Shown: one piece after another, positions 52,922 through 61,447 of the stretch | Layout of the letters: each line of letters begins with the position of its first letter | Numbering within the stretch: the first letter of the stretch is position 1 | Assembly (NCBI GenBank): GCA_029549985.1 | Contig: JAKPIB010000037.1 | Span: forward strand, 1 to 64,000 | Length of the DNA stretch: 64,000 nt | Source of the DNA: Bacillota bacterium | GTDB lineage: Bacteria > Bacillota > Clostridia > Caldicoprobacterales > DTU083 | Direction of reading: 5' to 3' | The notes under the pieces: generated by a model | Seen by the model: the letters and a program-made list of their open reading frames with translations, nothing else | Database searches by the model: none | Told to the model about the DNA's origin: nothing | Translations under genes and position numbers: made by a program

Positions 52922-53538
52922 TGGTTGAGGAGTTCAGGTTTCTGTTTTACACCATGCTGCATCCGTACAACGGCTTCGATGCCGTCAAGTATGAAAGGAA
53001 AGGCTCTGTCAAGACCGCTGTACTGGTAGCCCTGCTTTTCTTCCTGCAAAATGTCATTTCAGCGGCAGGCTCAGGGTTTCTGTTCACATACGGAGACCCG
53101 GACAAGATATCAGTGCCCAACATATTCATAATAAGCATCGGGGCCCTGGTGTTCTGGATCGTTTCCAACTGGGCTGTTGACTCGCTGATGGATGCCGAGG
53201 GAAAGGTAAGAGAGATCATCATAGTCACCACCTATGCACTCATGCCCTACATCATCTTCAGCCTGGCCAATACGATCATCGGCAACTTTGCGACCAATGA
53301 GCTCAGGCCGTTCATGAATATGCTGTCGATCGTCGGCATGGCATGGAGCGTGTTCATCTTGTTCGTCGGCATGTACCAGATACATCAGCTGACCTTCGGC
53401 GGCACCGTCGGCATACTGCTGCTGACAGTGTTCGGCATGGCGGTGATGATATTCATACTGGTGCTCTTATACAGCTTGTACCAGCAGGTATATATATTCC
53501 TGTATACCTTGTTCAGCGAAATAATGTTCAGGATGTGA
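52921..53538 (+). CDS. YIP1 family membrane protein
   Basis: 205 residues with five hydrophobic segments and the YIP1-like N-terminus FYTMLHPYNGFDAVKYERKG. Its start overlaps the NHL stop by one base (TGATG), so translation is coupled. YIP1 proteins of bacteria have no settled role; in eukaryotes they act in vesicle traffic. Tight coupling with the NHL-TPR gene suggests a membrane complex. Confidence 0.85.
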   Translation: MVEEFRFLFYTMLHPYNGFDAVKYERKGSVKTAVLVALLFFLQNVISAAGSGFLFTYGDPDKISVPNIFIISIGALVFWIVSNWAVDSLMDAEGKVREIIIVTTYALMPYIIFSLANTIIGNFATNELRPFMNMLSIVGMAWSVFILFVGMYQIHQLTFGGTVGILLLTVFGMAVMIFILVLLYSLYQQVYIFLYTLFSEIMFRM

Positions 53539-53542
53539 GGTG

Positions 53543-55903
53543 ATGAGGGTGAAAGGACTGCAATGGCTAAAGCCCTTCAATATAATACTGGCAATACTGC
53601 TTACGGCTATGCTTCTGACATCTACAGTCCCTGTGATGGCTGTGACCGGCGATGGCCAGGAAACCGGTCAGACCGGGGAAGAAGTGACAGAAGGCGACCA
53701 GGCAGGGGAAGAGCAGGGTGAGGAGACTTCCGAGCCTGAAAACCCCGATACGGAAGCAGGCCTTGAGACCTATGAGAAGATAGCCGAGCAGCAGCGCCTC
53801 GTGCTGTATGCCAGGCTGAAGACAGGCGAGATAGCAGTAGAAGACAAGCTGACCGGGGAGGTCTGGTATTCCAATCCTCCGGACAGGGAGAAGGATACTC
53901 TTGCCAACGGATTTTACAAGGTGAGCCTCAACTCCCAGCTGCTTATGAGCTTTTCGGACCCCAAGGGAGTCGTCCTCCAGCGCGGCAGCTTCCTCCACAG
54001 CGTCCAGCGCAACGGACTTTCCTACGAAAAAAGAGGGGACACCATAGTTTTCAAATACAGGTTCGCCCAGGACGGCATTATGATCCCCGTGCAATACAGC
54101 ATCTCGGATGACTGCTTCAGCGCGACCGTCCTGACAGACGAGGTGGAAGAAGGCGAAAACACAAGGCTGCTGACCATAGACCTCCTGCCCTTCTTCGGAG
54201 CGGCCGGCACAGAAGATGAGGGATATATCCTGGTCCCTGACGGATCCGGCGCCCTGATCTACCTGAACAACGGCAAGACGGCGGCCAACACCTACCAGGC
54301 TCCGGTCTACGGTGAAGACCAGGGGCAGGGTGGACTGCTGATCCCGGCTTCCTCGGCCCACCTGGCTACGATAACCAACAAGGAAGCCATCCGGATCCCG
54401 GTCTTCGGCATGAAGAAAAACAACACGGGATTCCTGGCTGTCATAGCATCATCCGAAGCCAGGGCCAATATAGTTGCCGATATAGCCGGCAGGGGCACAT
54501 ATTACAACAAGGTGCACTCCCAGCTCGAGTTCCGCAGGTCCGGCAGCGTCATGCTCACCCAAAAGGAATTTGCCGAGCGTAAGTCCTCGATACCTGAAAG
54601 GCTTTCCGCAAGGGGTACCCCCTTTGAAGTCAAGTATTTCTTCCTGGATGAAGCAGACGCCGATTATGTCGGAATGGCGAAAAGATACAGGGAATACCAG
54701 AAGTCTGCGACCGGCCTCGACTCCAAGGTGAAAGCCGGGGACATCCCGCTGTATATAGATCTCTATGGTTATATCAACAAGGTCAAGCCCTTCCTTGGCA
54801 TCCCCATCGAACGGGTGATACCCCTGACTACTCTTGAGGACGTCCGGACGATCATCGGGGAGCTCTTCGACAACGGCATCAGCAACGTGGTAGTCAAGTA
54901 CAACAACTGGGCCAAGGGTGCCTCATTCAAGAAGCTCCCGGTCAATGCAACGATCGAAGGCAAGCTGGGCTCGGTCAAGGATTTCAAAGCCCTGGAGCAG
55001 GAGCTTAAGGAGATGGGCGGCAGCATCTACCTCTCCGCAGACCTCATGAATGTTTACAGGGCTGGCAACGGCTTTTCCAAATACAGCGATGCGCTCAAAA
55101 ACGTGGCAAACACGCCCCTGGTGCTGCAAAAATACGTTCTTGATTCAGCTGCGGTGGACAGCAGCATACCGGGCTGGTACCTGCTCAACCCGAAAAAGTT
55201 CGATAAGTTCTATTCAAGGTTTGTAAACAACCTGTCCAAATACGGCACAGAAAACGTCGGGCTCGACAGCCTGGGCAGCATGGCATACTCGGACCTTAGC
55301 TCAAACGGCACAAGCAGGACGGATATACCCGGGATCGTAGCCGGCCTACTGGACAAGATACAGGACAGCCTGCCCTCGATACTCCTTGAGCAGGCCAACG
55401 CCTATGCAGTGCCCTATGCCGAGCATGTGGTCAACACGCCGGACCATGCGACCTTCTATGATATCATAGACGAGCACATACCCTTCTACCAGATCGTGTA
55501 TCACGGGATGGTCAACTACTCCATGGTAGCTACCAACCTCAGCTCCAATCCCGAGTATGTGTTCCTCAAATGCCTGGAGACGGGTGCTGCGCCGATGTAC
55601 TCCTGGGTAGGCAGAAACAGCGAAGAGCTGTTCAACAGCAGGCTCAACCACCTGTTCAGCGCTGACTACAAGGCGTGGATAGATGAAGCTATAAGCGATT
55701 ACAAGAAGATAAACGAAGTGCTCTCCAGGGTCTCGACCAGTGAGATAACAGCCCATGAGAGGCTGGCTGTCGGGGTTTATCGGACGGCCTACGGAGATGC
55801 GCTTGAAGTATTTGTGAATTATAACGACGAAAAGGTTACTGTCGACGGGGTGACCATTGACGGTTACGGCTATACCGTAAGAGAGGCTGGTGGGCTTCAA
55901 TGA
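53543..55903 (+). CDS. DUF5696 family secreted protein, putative glycosidase-like barrel
   Basis: 786 residues. Signal-anchor (about 10-35), an acidic low-complexity linker (about 38-75, rich in E, G, Q, T), an N-terminal beta domain (about 80-400, including TGEVWYSNPPDRE) and a C-terminal TIM-barrel-like part (about 410-760) with NVVVKYNNWAKGA, ENVGLDSLGSM and PSILLEQANAYAVP. These last two carry Asp and Glu candidates for catalysis, by comparison with GH36/GH13-like barrels; this is inference. It lies between YIP1 and the second permease pair and overlaps the next gene by 4 bp. Confidence 0.82.
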   Translation: MRVKGLQWLKPFNIILAILLTAMLLTSTVPVMAVTGDGQETGQTGEEVTEGDQAGEEQGEETSEPENPDTEAGLETYEKIAEQQRLVLYARLKTGEIAVEDKLTGEVWYSNPPDREKDTLANGFYKVSLNSQLLMSFSDPKGVVLQRGSFLHSVQRNGLSYEKRGDTIVFKYRFAQDGIMIPVQYSISDDCFSATVLTDEVEEGENTRLLTIDLLPFFGAAGTEDEGYILVPDGSGALIYLNNGKTAANTYQAPVYGEDQGQGGLLIPASSAHLATITNKEAIRIPVFGMKKNNTGFLAVIASSEARANIVADIAGRGTYYNKVHSQLEFRRSGSVMLTQKEFAERKSSIPERLSARGTPFEVKYFFLDEADADYVGMAKRYREYQKSATGLDSKVKAGDIPLYIDLYGYINKVKPFLGIPIERVIPLTTLEDVRTIIGELFDNGISNVVVKYNNWAKGASFKKLPVNATIEGKLGSVKDFKALEQELKEMGGSIYLSADLMNVYRAGNGFSKYSDALKNVANTPLVLQKYVLDSAAVDSSIPGWYLLNPKKFDKFYSRFVNNLSKYGTENVGLDSLGSMAYSDLSSNGTSRTDIPGIVAGLLDKIQDSLPSILLEQANAYAVPYAEHVVNTPDHATFYDIIDEHIPFYQIVYHGMVNYSMVATNLSSNPEYVFLKCLETGAAPMYSWVGRNSEELFNSRLNHLFSADYKAWIDEAISDYKKINEVLSRVSTSEITAHERLAVGVYRTAYGDALEVFVNYNDEKVTVDGVTIDGYGYTVREAGGLQ

Positions 55904-56820
55904 CAAGTAAAGGCAAGGGCAGAAGGAGAGTACCCTACGAGGTGCGAAAGCAGCGGGCGGGATATGTGTTCATCCTCCCGTGGATACTGGGGTTTCTGTT
56001 CTTCTTTGCAGAGCCGATGATAGAATCGATAATATTCTCTTTCAGTGATGTGACCGCCGGCCAGTCCGGCTTGGTGACGAAGTTCGTCGGCCTGGCCAAC
56101 TACGAAATGGTGCTGGTCAAGACCGATGAGTTCCTCCGGTATCTATGGACGGCAGTTGTGAACATGCTGAGCGAAATAGCGATCATACCCCTGTTCAGCC
56201 TGTTCATAGCACTGATCCTGAATCAGAAGTTCAGGGGAAGGACGGTGTACAGGGCGATATACTTCCTGCCTGTCATCATGACCTCAGGTGTCGTCTTCAC
56301 CATGATGTCCGGCGTTATGAGCTCTTCCCTGAGCGGCACCCAGAATGCCTATTTCCAAAGCACAGGCCTTATGAACATCCTCATCCAGGGAAATGTGCCA
56401 ATGAGCCTTGTCAACTTCATAACCTCGGTAGTTGACAGGATCTTCTCTCTAACGCTGAAATGCGGGGTGCAGATACTGCTGTTCCTGAGCGGACTGCAAA
56501 AGATCCCGGCTTCCTCCTATGAAGCCTGCAAGATCGAAGGCGCTACTGCCTGGGACAGCTTCTGGAAGATCACCTTCCCCCTTATCCTGCCCATGATGAT
56601 GCTCAACATCGTATATACGATCATAGATTCCTTCACAGCCTATGGTACCCAGGAAGCCGGCAACGTGGTCATGGCCTACATCTACCGGATAGGCTTCGGC
56701 AAGAGCATGAAATTCGGTTTGAGCGCAGCTATGGCGTGGTTGTACTTCATAGTGATAATTTTGTTCCTTACGGTGGCTTATCTTGTGGTAGGCCGTAAGG
56801 CTTCCAGAATAGAGAGTTAG
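55900..56820 (+). CDS. ABC transporter permease (LplB/MalF type), second importer
   Basis: 306 residues, six membrane segments, EAA loop SSYEACKIEGATAWDSFWKI and following FPLILP. It overlaps the DUF5696 gene by 4 bp (ATGA), so it is translationally coupled to it. Clearly different from the first permease pair in sequence, so the operon carries two importers rather than a duplication. Confidence 0.9.
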   Translation: MTSKGKGRRRVPYEVRKQRAGYVFILPWILGFLFFFAEPMIESIIFSFSDVTAGQSGLVTKFVGLANYEMVLVKTDEFLRYLWTAVVNMLSEIAIIPLFSLFIALILNQKFRGRTVYRAIYFLPVIMTSGVVFTMMSGVMSSSLSGTQNAYFQSTGLMNILIQGNVPMSLVNFITSVVDRIFSLTLKCGVQILLFLSGLQKIPASSYEACKIEGATAWDSFWKITFPLILPMMMLNIVYTIIDSFTAYGTQEAGNVVMAYIYRIGFGKSMKFGLSAAMAWLYFIVIILFLTVAYLVVGRKASRIES

Positions 56821-56832
56821 GATGTGAGAGAC

Positions 56833-57855
56833 ATGAAGGGTCCAAAATCACTGCCTGCCGTCGACCGGCAAGCAATAGACAGCTTTATAGAAAAAGCAAG
56901 GCACTATATAAGATCGAAGCATCCTCAGAGAAAGATCTGGGCTGTTTTCAGGCACGCCCTGCTGATAGGGATCGGTTTTGTGATCATGTACTCCATCCTG
57001 TACATGATAAGCAATGCCTTCAGGCCTCCGTCTGAAAACTTCGATCCTTCCGTCATATGGATACCCAAAGCGCCGACCCTGTCCAACTTCACGGATGCGC
57101 TGCAGGTGCTCCAGCTGGAAAAGATCATGGGCAACACCCTGGCTATTACCATAGGTACGACTATAATGCAGGTCATAGTATGCCTGTTTGTCGGGTACGG
57201 CTTCGCCAGGTTCAGGTTCAAGGGCAACAAGGTGCTCTTCGGCCTGGTCATCCTGACGATCATAATCCCTCCGCAGACCCTGGCTGTTTCGATGTATTCA
57301 AAGTTCAGGTATTTCGACCTGCTGGGCATCATTGGCCTGCTGAAGAATATAACCGGAGGGGCGATCCAGCAGCCCAATCTGATAGGCAAATACTGGGCGG
57401 CCTGGCTGCCTGCTCTGACGGGCATGGGCCTAAGGTCAGGCTTGTATATCTTCATGTACAGGCAGTACTTCATGGGTATGCCCAGGGAGCTGGATGAAGC
57501 GGCTGCTATCGATGGCTGCGGCCCTTACAGCACCTTCCTGAGGATCATGGTACCAAATACGAAAAATATCGTAATTACAGTGTTCCTGTTTGCCATCGTG
57601 TGGAACTGGAACGATTACTACACCCCGGCCTTGTATATGCAGGGCAAGCCGACCCTGGCCACGTCCCTGGCGGAGTTCCAGAACAACCTCCAGATGCTGG
57701 CCAATGTAGGCGGCGCCAATGTGGATCCGATAGTGGTCCTGACCAGGATACAGGCAGCCTGCCTGATCGCGATACTTCCTTTGCTGATACTGTATGTCTT
57801 CACGCAGAAGTACTTCACCGAAAGCATCGAGAACACCGGTATCACAGGTATATAA
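56833..57855 (+). CDS. ABC transporter permease (LplC/MalG type), second importer
   Basis: 340 residues; ATG 56833 is used, GTG 56824 is also possible. A basic N-terminal extension (about 1-40, RKIWAVFRH) precedes six membrane segments. EAA loop ELDEAAAIDGCGPYSTFLRI. It ends 53 bp before the binding-protein gene and pairs with the preceding permease. Confidence 0.9.
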   Translation: MKGPKSLPAVDRQAIDSFIEKARHYIRSKHPQRKIWAVFRHALLIGIGFVIMYSILYMISNAFRPPSENFDPSVIWIPKAPTLSNFTDALQVLQLEKIMGNTLAITIGTTIMQVIVCLFVGYGFARFRFKGNKVLFGLVILTIIIPPQTLAVSMYSKFRYFDLLGIIGLLKNITGGAIQQPNLIGKYWAAWLPALTGMGLRSGLYIFMYRQYFMGMPRELDEAAAIDGCGPYSTFLRIMVPNTKNIVITVFLFAIVWNWNDYYTPALYMQGKPTLATSLAEFQNNLQMLANVGGANVDPIVVLTRIQAACLIAILPLLILYVFTQKYFTESIENTGITGI

Positions 57856-57907
57856 CCGCTTTATGGCGGTAAAATATAAATCAATCAAAGAAAGGGAGAA
57901 TAAGAAA

Positions 57908-59167
57908 ATGAAGAGAAAGCTCTTTGCGCTTATCTTGATCGCCGCAATAGCCGCAGCAGGACTCATGTCAGGCTGCAGCAAGGGCAATGACGGCCCCTCC
58001 GGCGGCAGCGGTAAGGACATCTCGATCATCTACTGGATGAGCGAAAACGGTTACAAAGCACAGGTAGCAGCAAATGACACCGTATATGATCCCATACTGG
58101 ATGCAATCCCGGTATACGAGGAGAAATACAACGTTGATGTCAACCTGATAGCTGTTCCCTGGGGCGATATGCTCTCGCAGATGACCCAGCTGCAAAACTC
58201 CGGCCAGGCTCCGGACCTTGTAGAGGTCTATGACCGCACGATGCACAACGTCATACTGAACAACTATGTCATGGCCCTGGATGAGTATGTAACAGACGAG
58301 GATTATTCCCACTTCAAGGTCAGCAGGGACCTGTTCTCCTGGAATGGCAAGACATATGCGATCCCCCTCAAGCCTTACCTGTACTACATTATGTTCAACA
58401 AGGACATGTTCGACATGGAGGGCCTGCCCTATCCCGATGAGCTGTTCAGAAACGGAGAATGGACCTTCGACAAGTTCGAGGAAGTCGGCAAGGCCTTGAC
58501 CAAGTATGTTGACGGCGAGCGCGTCCAGTATGCATTCACCTCCTGGACCGAGCATCTTGCCGCTACGATCGTAAGCAACGGCTCAGCCATCGTAAAGATC
58601 GACAACCAGAACGGTACAGCCGAATCCGGGCTTTCCGACCCCAAGACCATAAGGGCACTTGAATACCTCTCCCGCTGGGTCAACCCCGTAAACGGCATCA
58701 TAGAGATCTCAGACAATATGTGGGGAGACTTTGACAACAACAGATGCGCTATGAACCGCGGTAAAGAGTATCCCGACGGATGGGATCTGCCCTTTGCAAC
58801 AGGCATGGTGCCCCTGCCGGCAGGACCCGATGCCCCGCCCAAATCAGTATACGTTTATCCCCAGGCTATGGCAGTGCCGACCGGTTCCAAGAACCCCGAG
58901 GCCGCAGTCGAGTTTATGAGGATCGTACACCAGAGGCAGAAGGAAGTCGGAGACGCCAAGGAAGCTGCCAGGATCGGGCAGGAAAACTACGATATGATCT
59001 ACTCCGACGATACCAACTTCATATATGCCTATGACAAGGGCATCGAAGGCTATGACGAGATCGAGGCTATGATCTACGAGATGTTGGTAGAAGGCATTCC
59101 GCCGGCAACCATCGCTGAGACGATAGCACCTGATATCAATGCAGCCATCGAAATGATGTTCAAGTAA
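57908..59167 (+). CDS. Extracellular solute-binding lipoprotein, second importer
   Basis: 419 residues from ATG 57908 with AAAGGGAG upstream. Lipobox LMSGC at Cys23. SBP type-1 fold: IIYWMSENG, VEVYDRTMHN, YYIMFNKDMFDMEGLPYPDELF and the closing PPATIAETIAPDINAAIEMMFK. Normal length and lipid-anchored, unlike the large CBM-SBP of the first importer. Binds an oligosaccharide delivered by an unknown route. A hairpin follows the stop codon. Confidence 0.92.
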   Translation: MKRKLFALILIAAIAAAGLMSGCSKGNDGPSGGSGKDISIIYWMSENGYKAQVAANDTVYDPILDAIPVYEEKYNVDVNLIAVPWGDMLSQMTQLQNSGQAPDLVEVYDRTMHNVILNNYVMALDEYVTDEDYSHFKVSRDLFSWNGKTYAIPLKPYLYYIMFNKDMFDMEGLPYPDELFRNGEWTFDKFEEVGKALTKYVDGERVQYAFTSWTEHLAATIVSNGSAIVKIDNQNGTAESGLSDPKTIRALEYLSRWVNPVNGIIEISDNMWGDFDNNRCAMNRGKEYPDGWDLPFATGMVPLPAGPDAPPKSVYVYPQAMAVPTGSKNPEAAVEFMRIVHQRQKEVGDAKEAARIGQENYDMIYSDDTNFIYAYDKGIEGYDEIEAMIYEMLVEGIPPATIAETIAPDINAAIEMMFK

Positions 59168-59179
59168 AGCATATACGGT

Positions 59180-59206
59180 GAGGGGGCAGGCATATTGCCT
59201 GTCCTC
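59180..59206 (+). other. Hairpin after the SBP gene
   Basis: The core of GGCAGGCA and TGCCTGTCC arms (59185-59204), with GAGG and CTC flanks partly pairing. No T-run, so it may protect the SBP message or weaken read-through to the downstream glycosidase genes. Confidence 0.45.
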
Positions 59207-59261
59207 TTATATCTTAAGCACATATGACCTGCAATATTATACATAGAATGGTGGTTATCTG

Positions 59262-61418
59262 ATGGAAAGAGGAATTTACTTCGATGCATGGTACAAGAAC
59301 AACCATTGCTATCATCCGAGTCTTCCTATGCGCAGCATGCAGATGATCGAAGATTTGGAGAAATACAAGGGCACCATCCTCGTGTGGTCAGCCCTGGGCG
59401 GCGGGTCCATATCGCTGCCCTACCTGGAGCATGAGGCCTTTGGCGAGGTCGACCCGAGGCTTCGTTTCTACGGCTTCATGAACGACAGTGAGTTCATTGC
59501 CGAATGCAACAAGCGCGGCATCAAGGTCTTTGCCATAGTCTTTGAAGTACAGGGCTGGGAGTTCCCTGCGGTCATTGACGATAAGGGCAACTTCAAGGAG
59601 CTCAACGTGATGCGCTCAGAGGGCGGCCATGACTGGTACGGCCTCAGGGAGTTTTCAAACGGCAAGCATGACAAGGTGTTCAACAAGACCTTGAGGGACT
59701 ATTTCCCCGAAGGCCTTTACAACTCAGCCGGAGACGAAGTCACGGACCTTTGGGCTGAGGTCGCGGCAGTCGATTACAACGGCACCCCTGTTCATGCCCA
59801 GTGGGTCGAGGTAGTAGGCCACAAGGCTATCTGCTATCAAACCTGCAGGAACAATCCTGTATGGCGCAAATACCTGAAGAAGATAATCGAGATCCAGATA
59901 GATGCAGGCGCGCCCGGCATACAGCTTGATGAAGCCGAGCTGCCCATCACATCACTGAGGCATGGCGGCTGCTTTTGCCGTGACTGCAGGCGGCAGTTCA
60001 CCGAATACCTGAAGGAGCTGCGGGCCAAGGGCGAGCTGTCAAGCGAGTATGACGATATCGACCTTGACAGCTTCGACTACGGTGAATATCTGAAATCCAG
60101 GAACATCAAGTTCCCCTCTGATGAAAAGGGAGTCCCGCTCTTCAGGGAATACTACGAGTTCCAGCTGCGTGCTGTGAAGAAGTATTTCACAGAGCTGGTC
60201 GACCATGCGAAGGAATACGGCAGAAGGAAGTACGGCAAGGAGATCCTTGTGTCGGGCAATTTCTTCAATCTGATGCCGGTCTACTATCCCATTGAAAATA
60301 CGGTGGACATCGTTATCACCGAGATGGAAAAGACCCTTTTCAAGCAGCCCTACTGGTACAGGTATGTAGCCGGCTATTCCGGCGACAAGCCCGTGATCGT
60401 AGTGGAGAACCCCTACGGCGGCATCATCCCCGAGCTGCTCAGCCAGCTGGACAAGGGCAAGGCCTATGACCTATACCGCATATTCCTGCTGGAGGCAGCG
60501 GCTTATGGCTGCAACATGGCAGTGCCCTACGGTGGCTGGATGGGCAATACGATAAAGGATGCCTTCTACCCGCCCAGGGACGTGACCAAAGAGGTCCAGA
60601 CCTTCCTTGCGAACAATGAGAGGCTGTTCGCAAAAACCTCGGGATCCGGCGTAGCCGTGCTTTACAGCTGGAAGAGCTACTACTGGACAGAGGCCACCAA
60701 GGCATCGACCGGCAATGTCGAAGGCAGCGATGAATCCATCCTCTTCTTCACGCCTACGGACATAGATGACCCGAAGACGACCAGGCTGCCCTTCTGGGAG
60801 ACCATAAAGGCCCTTTCGGATGAGCAGGTGATCTATGATGTCAAGGTACTGGCCGACGGCGAAATGCGGGCTGACGAGTTCAAGCTGGCAGACCTAGACG
60901 GAGTCAACCTTCTGGTCCTGCCTGACTGCCATGACCTGACGGCCAACCAGGCTGAAGTTATCCTGGATTATGCAAAAAGCGGCAGGAAGCTTTTCGTATA
61001 CGGCCGCATCGGGGAAAACATCGAAGGGCTCAGGGAAAGGCTGGCAGCCTACGAAAATGTGATATTCTGCCCCAACCCGGATGACAAGCAAAAAGCCACT
61101 GCTATGTTTAAGCAGGAGTTTTCAAGGGTATACGATGATATGTGGCTGGTCAGGACCGACAACAGGAACGTTGGCATACAGCTGCATCAAAACAGGGAAT
61201 GCAAAGCAGTACATCTCATTAATTACAGCTACAACAAGGAACGCGACGCCATATTGGACATTCCTTCGATAGAGGTCGAGTTCAACCTCAGGCTGGGCGA
61301 TGTGAAGCTGCATACCTTGGACGGGCGGGATGTCAGGTTCGACCGTTTCGATGAAAACGGCAGGACCAGGCTTGTGCTCAAGGACATGCCCCTGTATACC
61401 GTCATAGAGTTCAACTGA
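59262..61418 (+). CDS. Predicted cytosolic TIM-barrel glycoside hydrolase, family not assigned
   Basis: 718 residues, no signal peptide. The N-terminal half resembles GH42-like and related barrels: MERGIYFDAWY, then GAPGIQLDEAELPITSLRHGG with a Cys-rich loop GCFCRDCRRQF, and VDIVITEMEK; Glu and Asp in these are acid/nucleophile candidates. A middle Rossmann-like part (about 520-610, LLVLPDCHDLT and LFVYGRIGEN) and a C-terminal beta-sandwich follow. The layout looks like GH42 plus its trimerisation-like domain. It follows the lipoprotein SBP gene and would act on the imported sugar. Confidence 0.75.
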   Translation: MERGIYFDAWYKNNHCYHPSLPMRSMQMIEDLEKYKGTILVWSALGGGSISLPYLEHEAFGEVDPRLRFYGFMNDSEFIAECNKRGIKVFAIVFEVQGWEFPAVIDDKGNFKELNVMRSEGGHDWYGLREFSNGKHDKVFNKTLRDYFPEGLYNSAGDEVTDLWAEVAAVDYNGTPVHAQWVEVVGHKAICYQTCRNNPVWRKYLKKIIEIQIDAGAPGIQLDEAELPITSLRHGGCFCRDCRRQFTEYLKELRAKGELSSEYDDIDLDSFDYGEYLKSRNIKFPSDEKGVPLFREYYEFQLRAVKKYFTELVDHAKEYGRRKYGKEILVSGNFFNLMPVYYPIENTVDIVITEMEKTLFKQPYWYRYVAGYSGDKPVIVVENPYGGIIPELLSQLDKGKAYDLYRIFLLEAAAYGCNMAVPYGGWMGNTIKDAFYPPRDVTKEVQTFLANNERLFAKTSGSGVAVLYSWKSYYWTEATKASTGNVEGSDESILFFTPTDIDDPKTTRLPFWETIKALSDEQVIYDVKVLADGEMRADEFKLADLDGVNLLVLPDCHDLTANQAEVILDYAKSGRKLFVYGRIGENIEGLRERLAAYENVIFCPNPDDKQKATAMFKQEFSRVYDDMWLVRTDNRNVGIQLHQNRECKAVHLINYSYNKERDAILDIPSIEVEFNLRLGDVKLHTLDGRDVRFDRFDENGRTRLVLKDMPLYTVIEFN

Positions 61419-61447
61419 GCAAAATTTACGACCTTAGGAGGTAAGAA

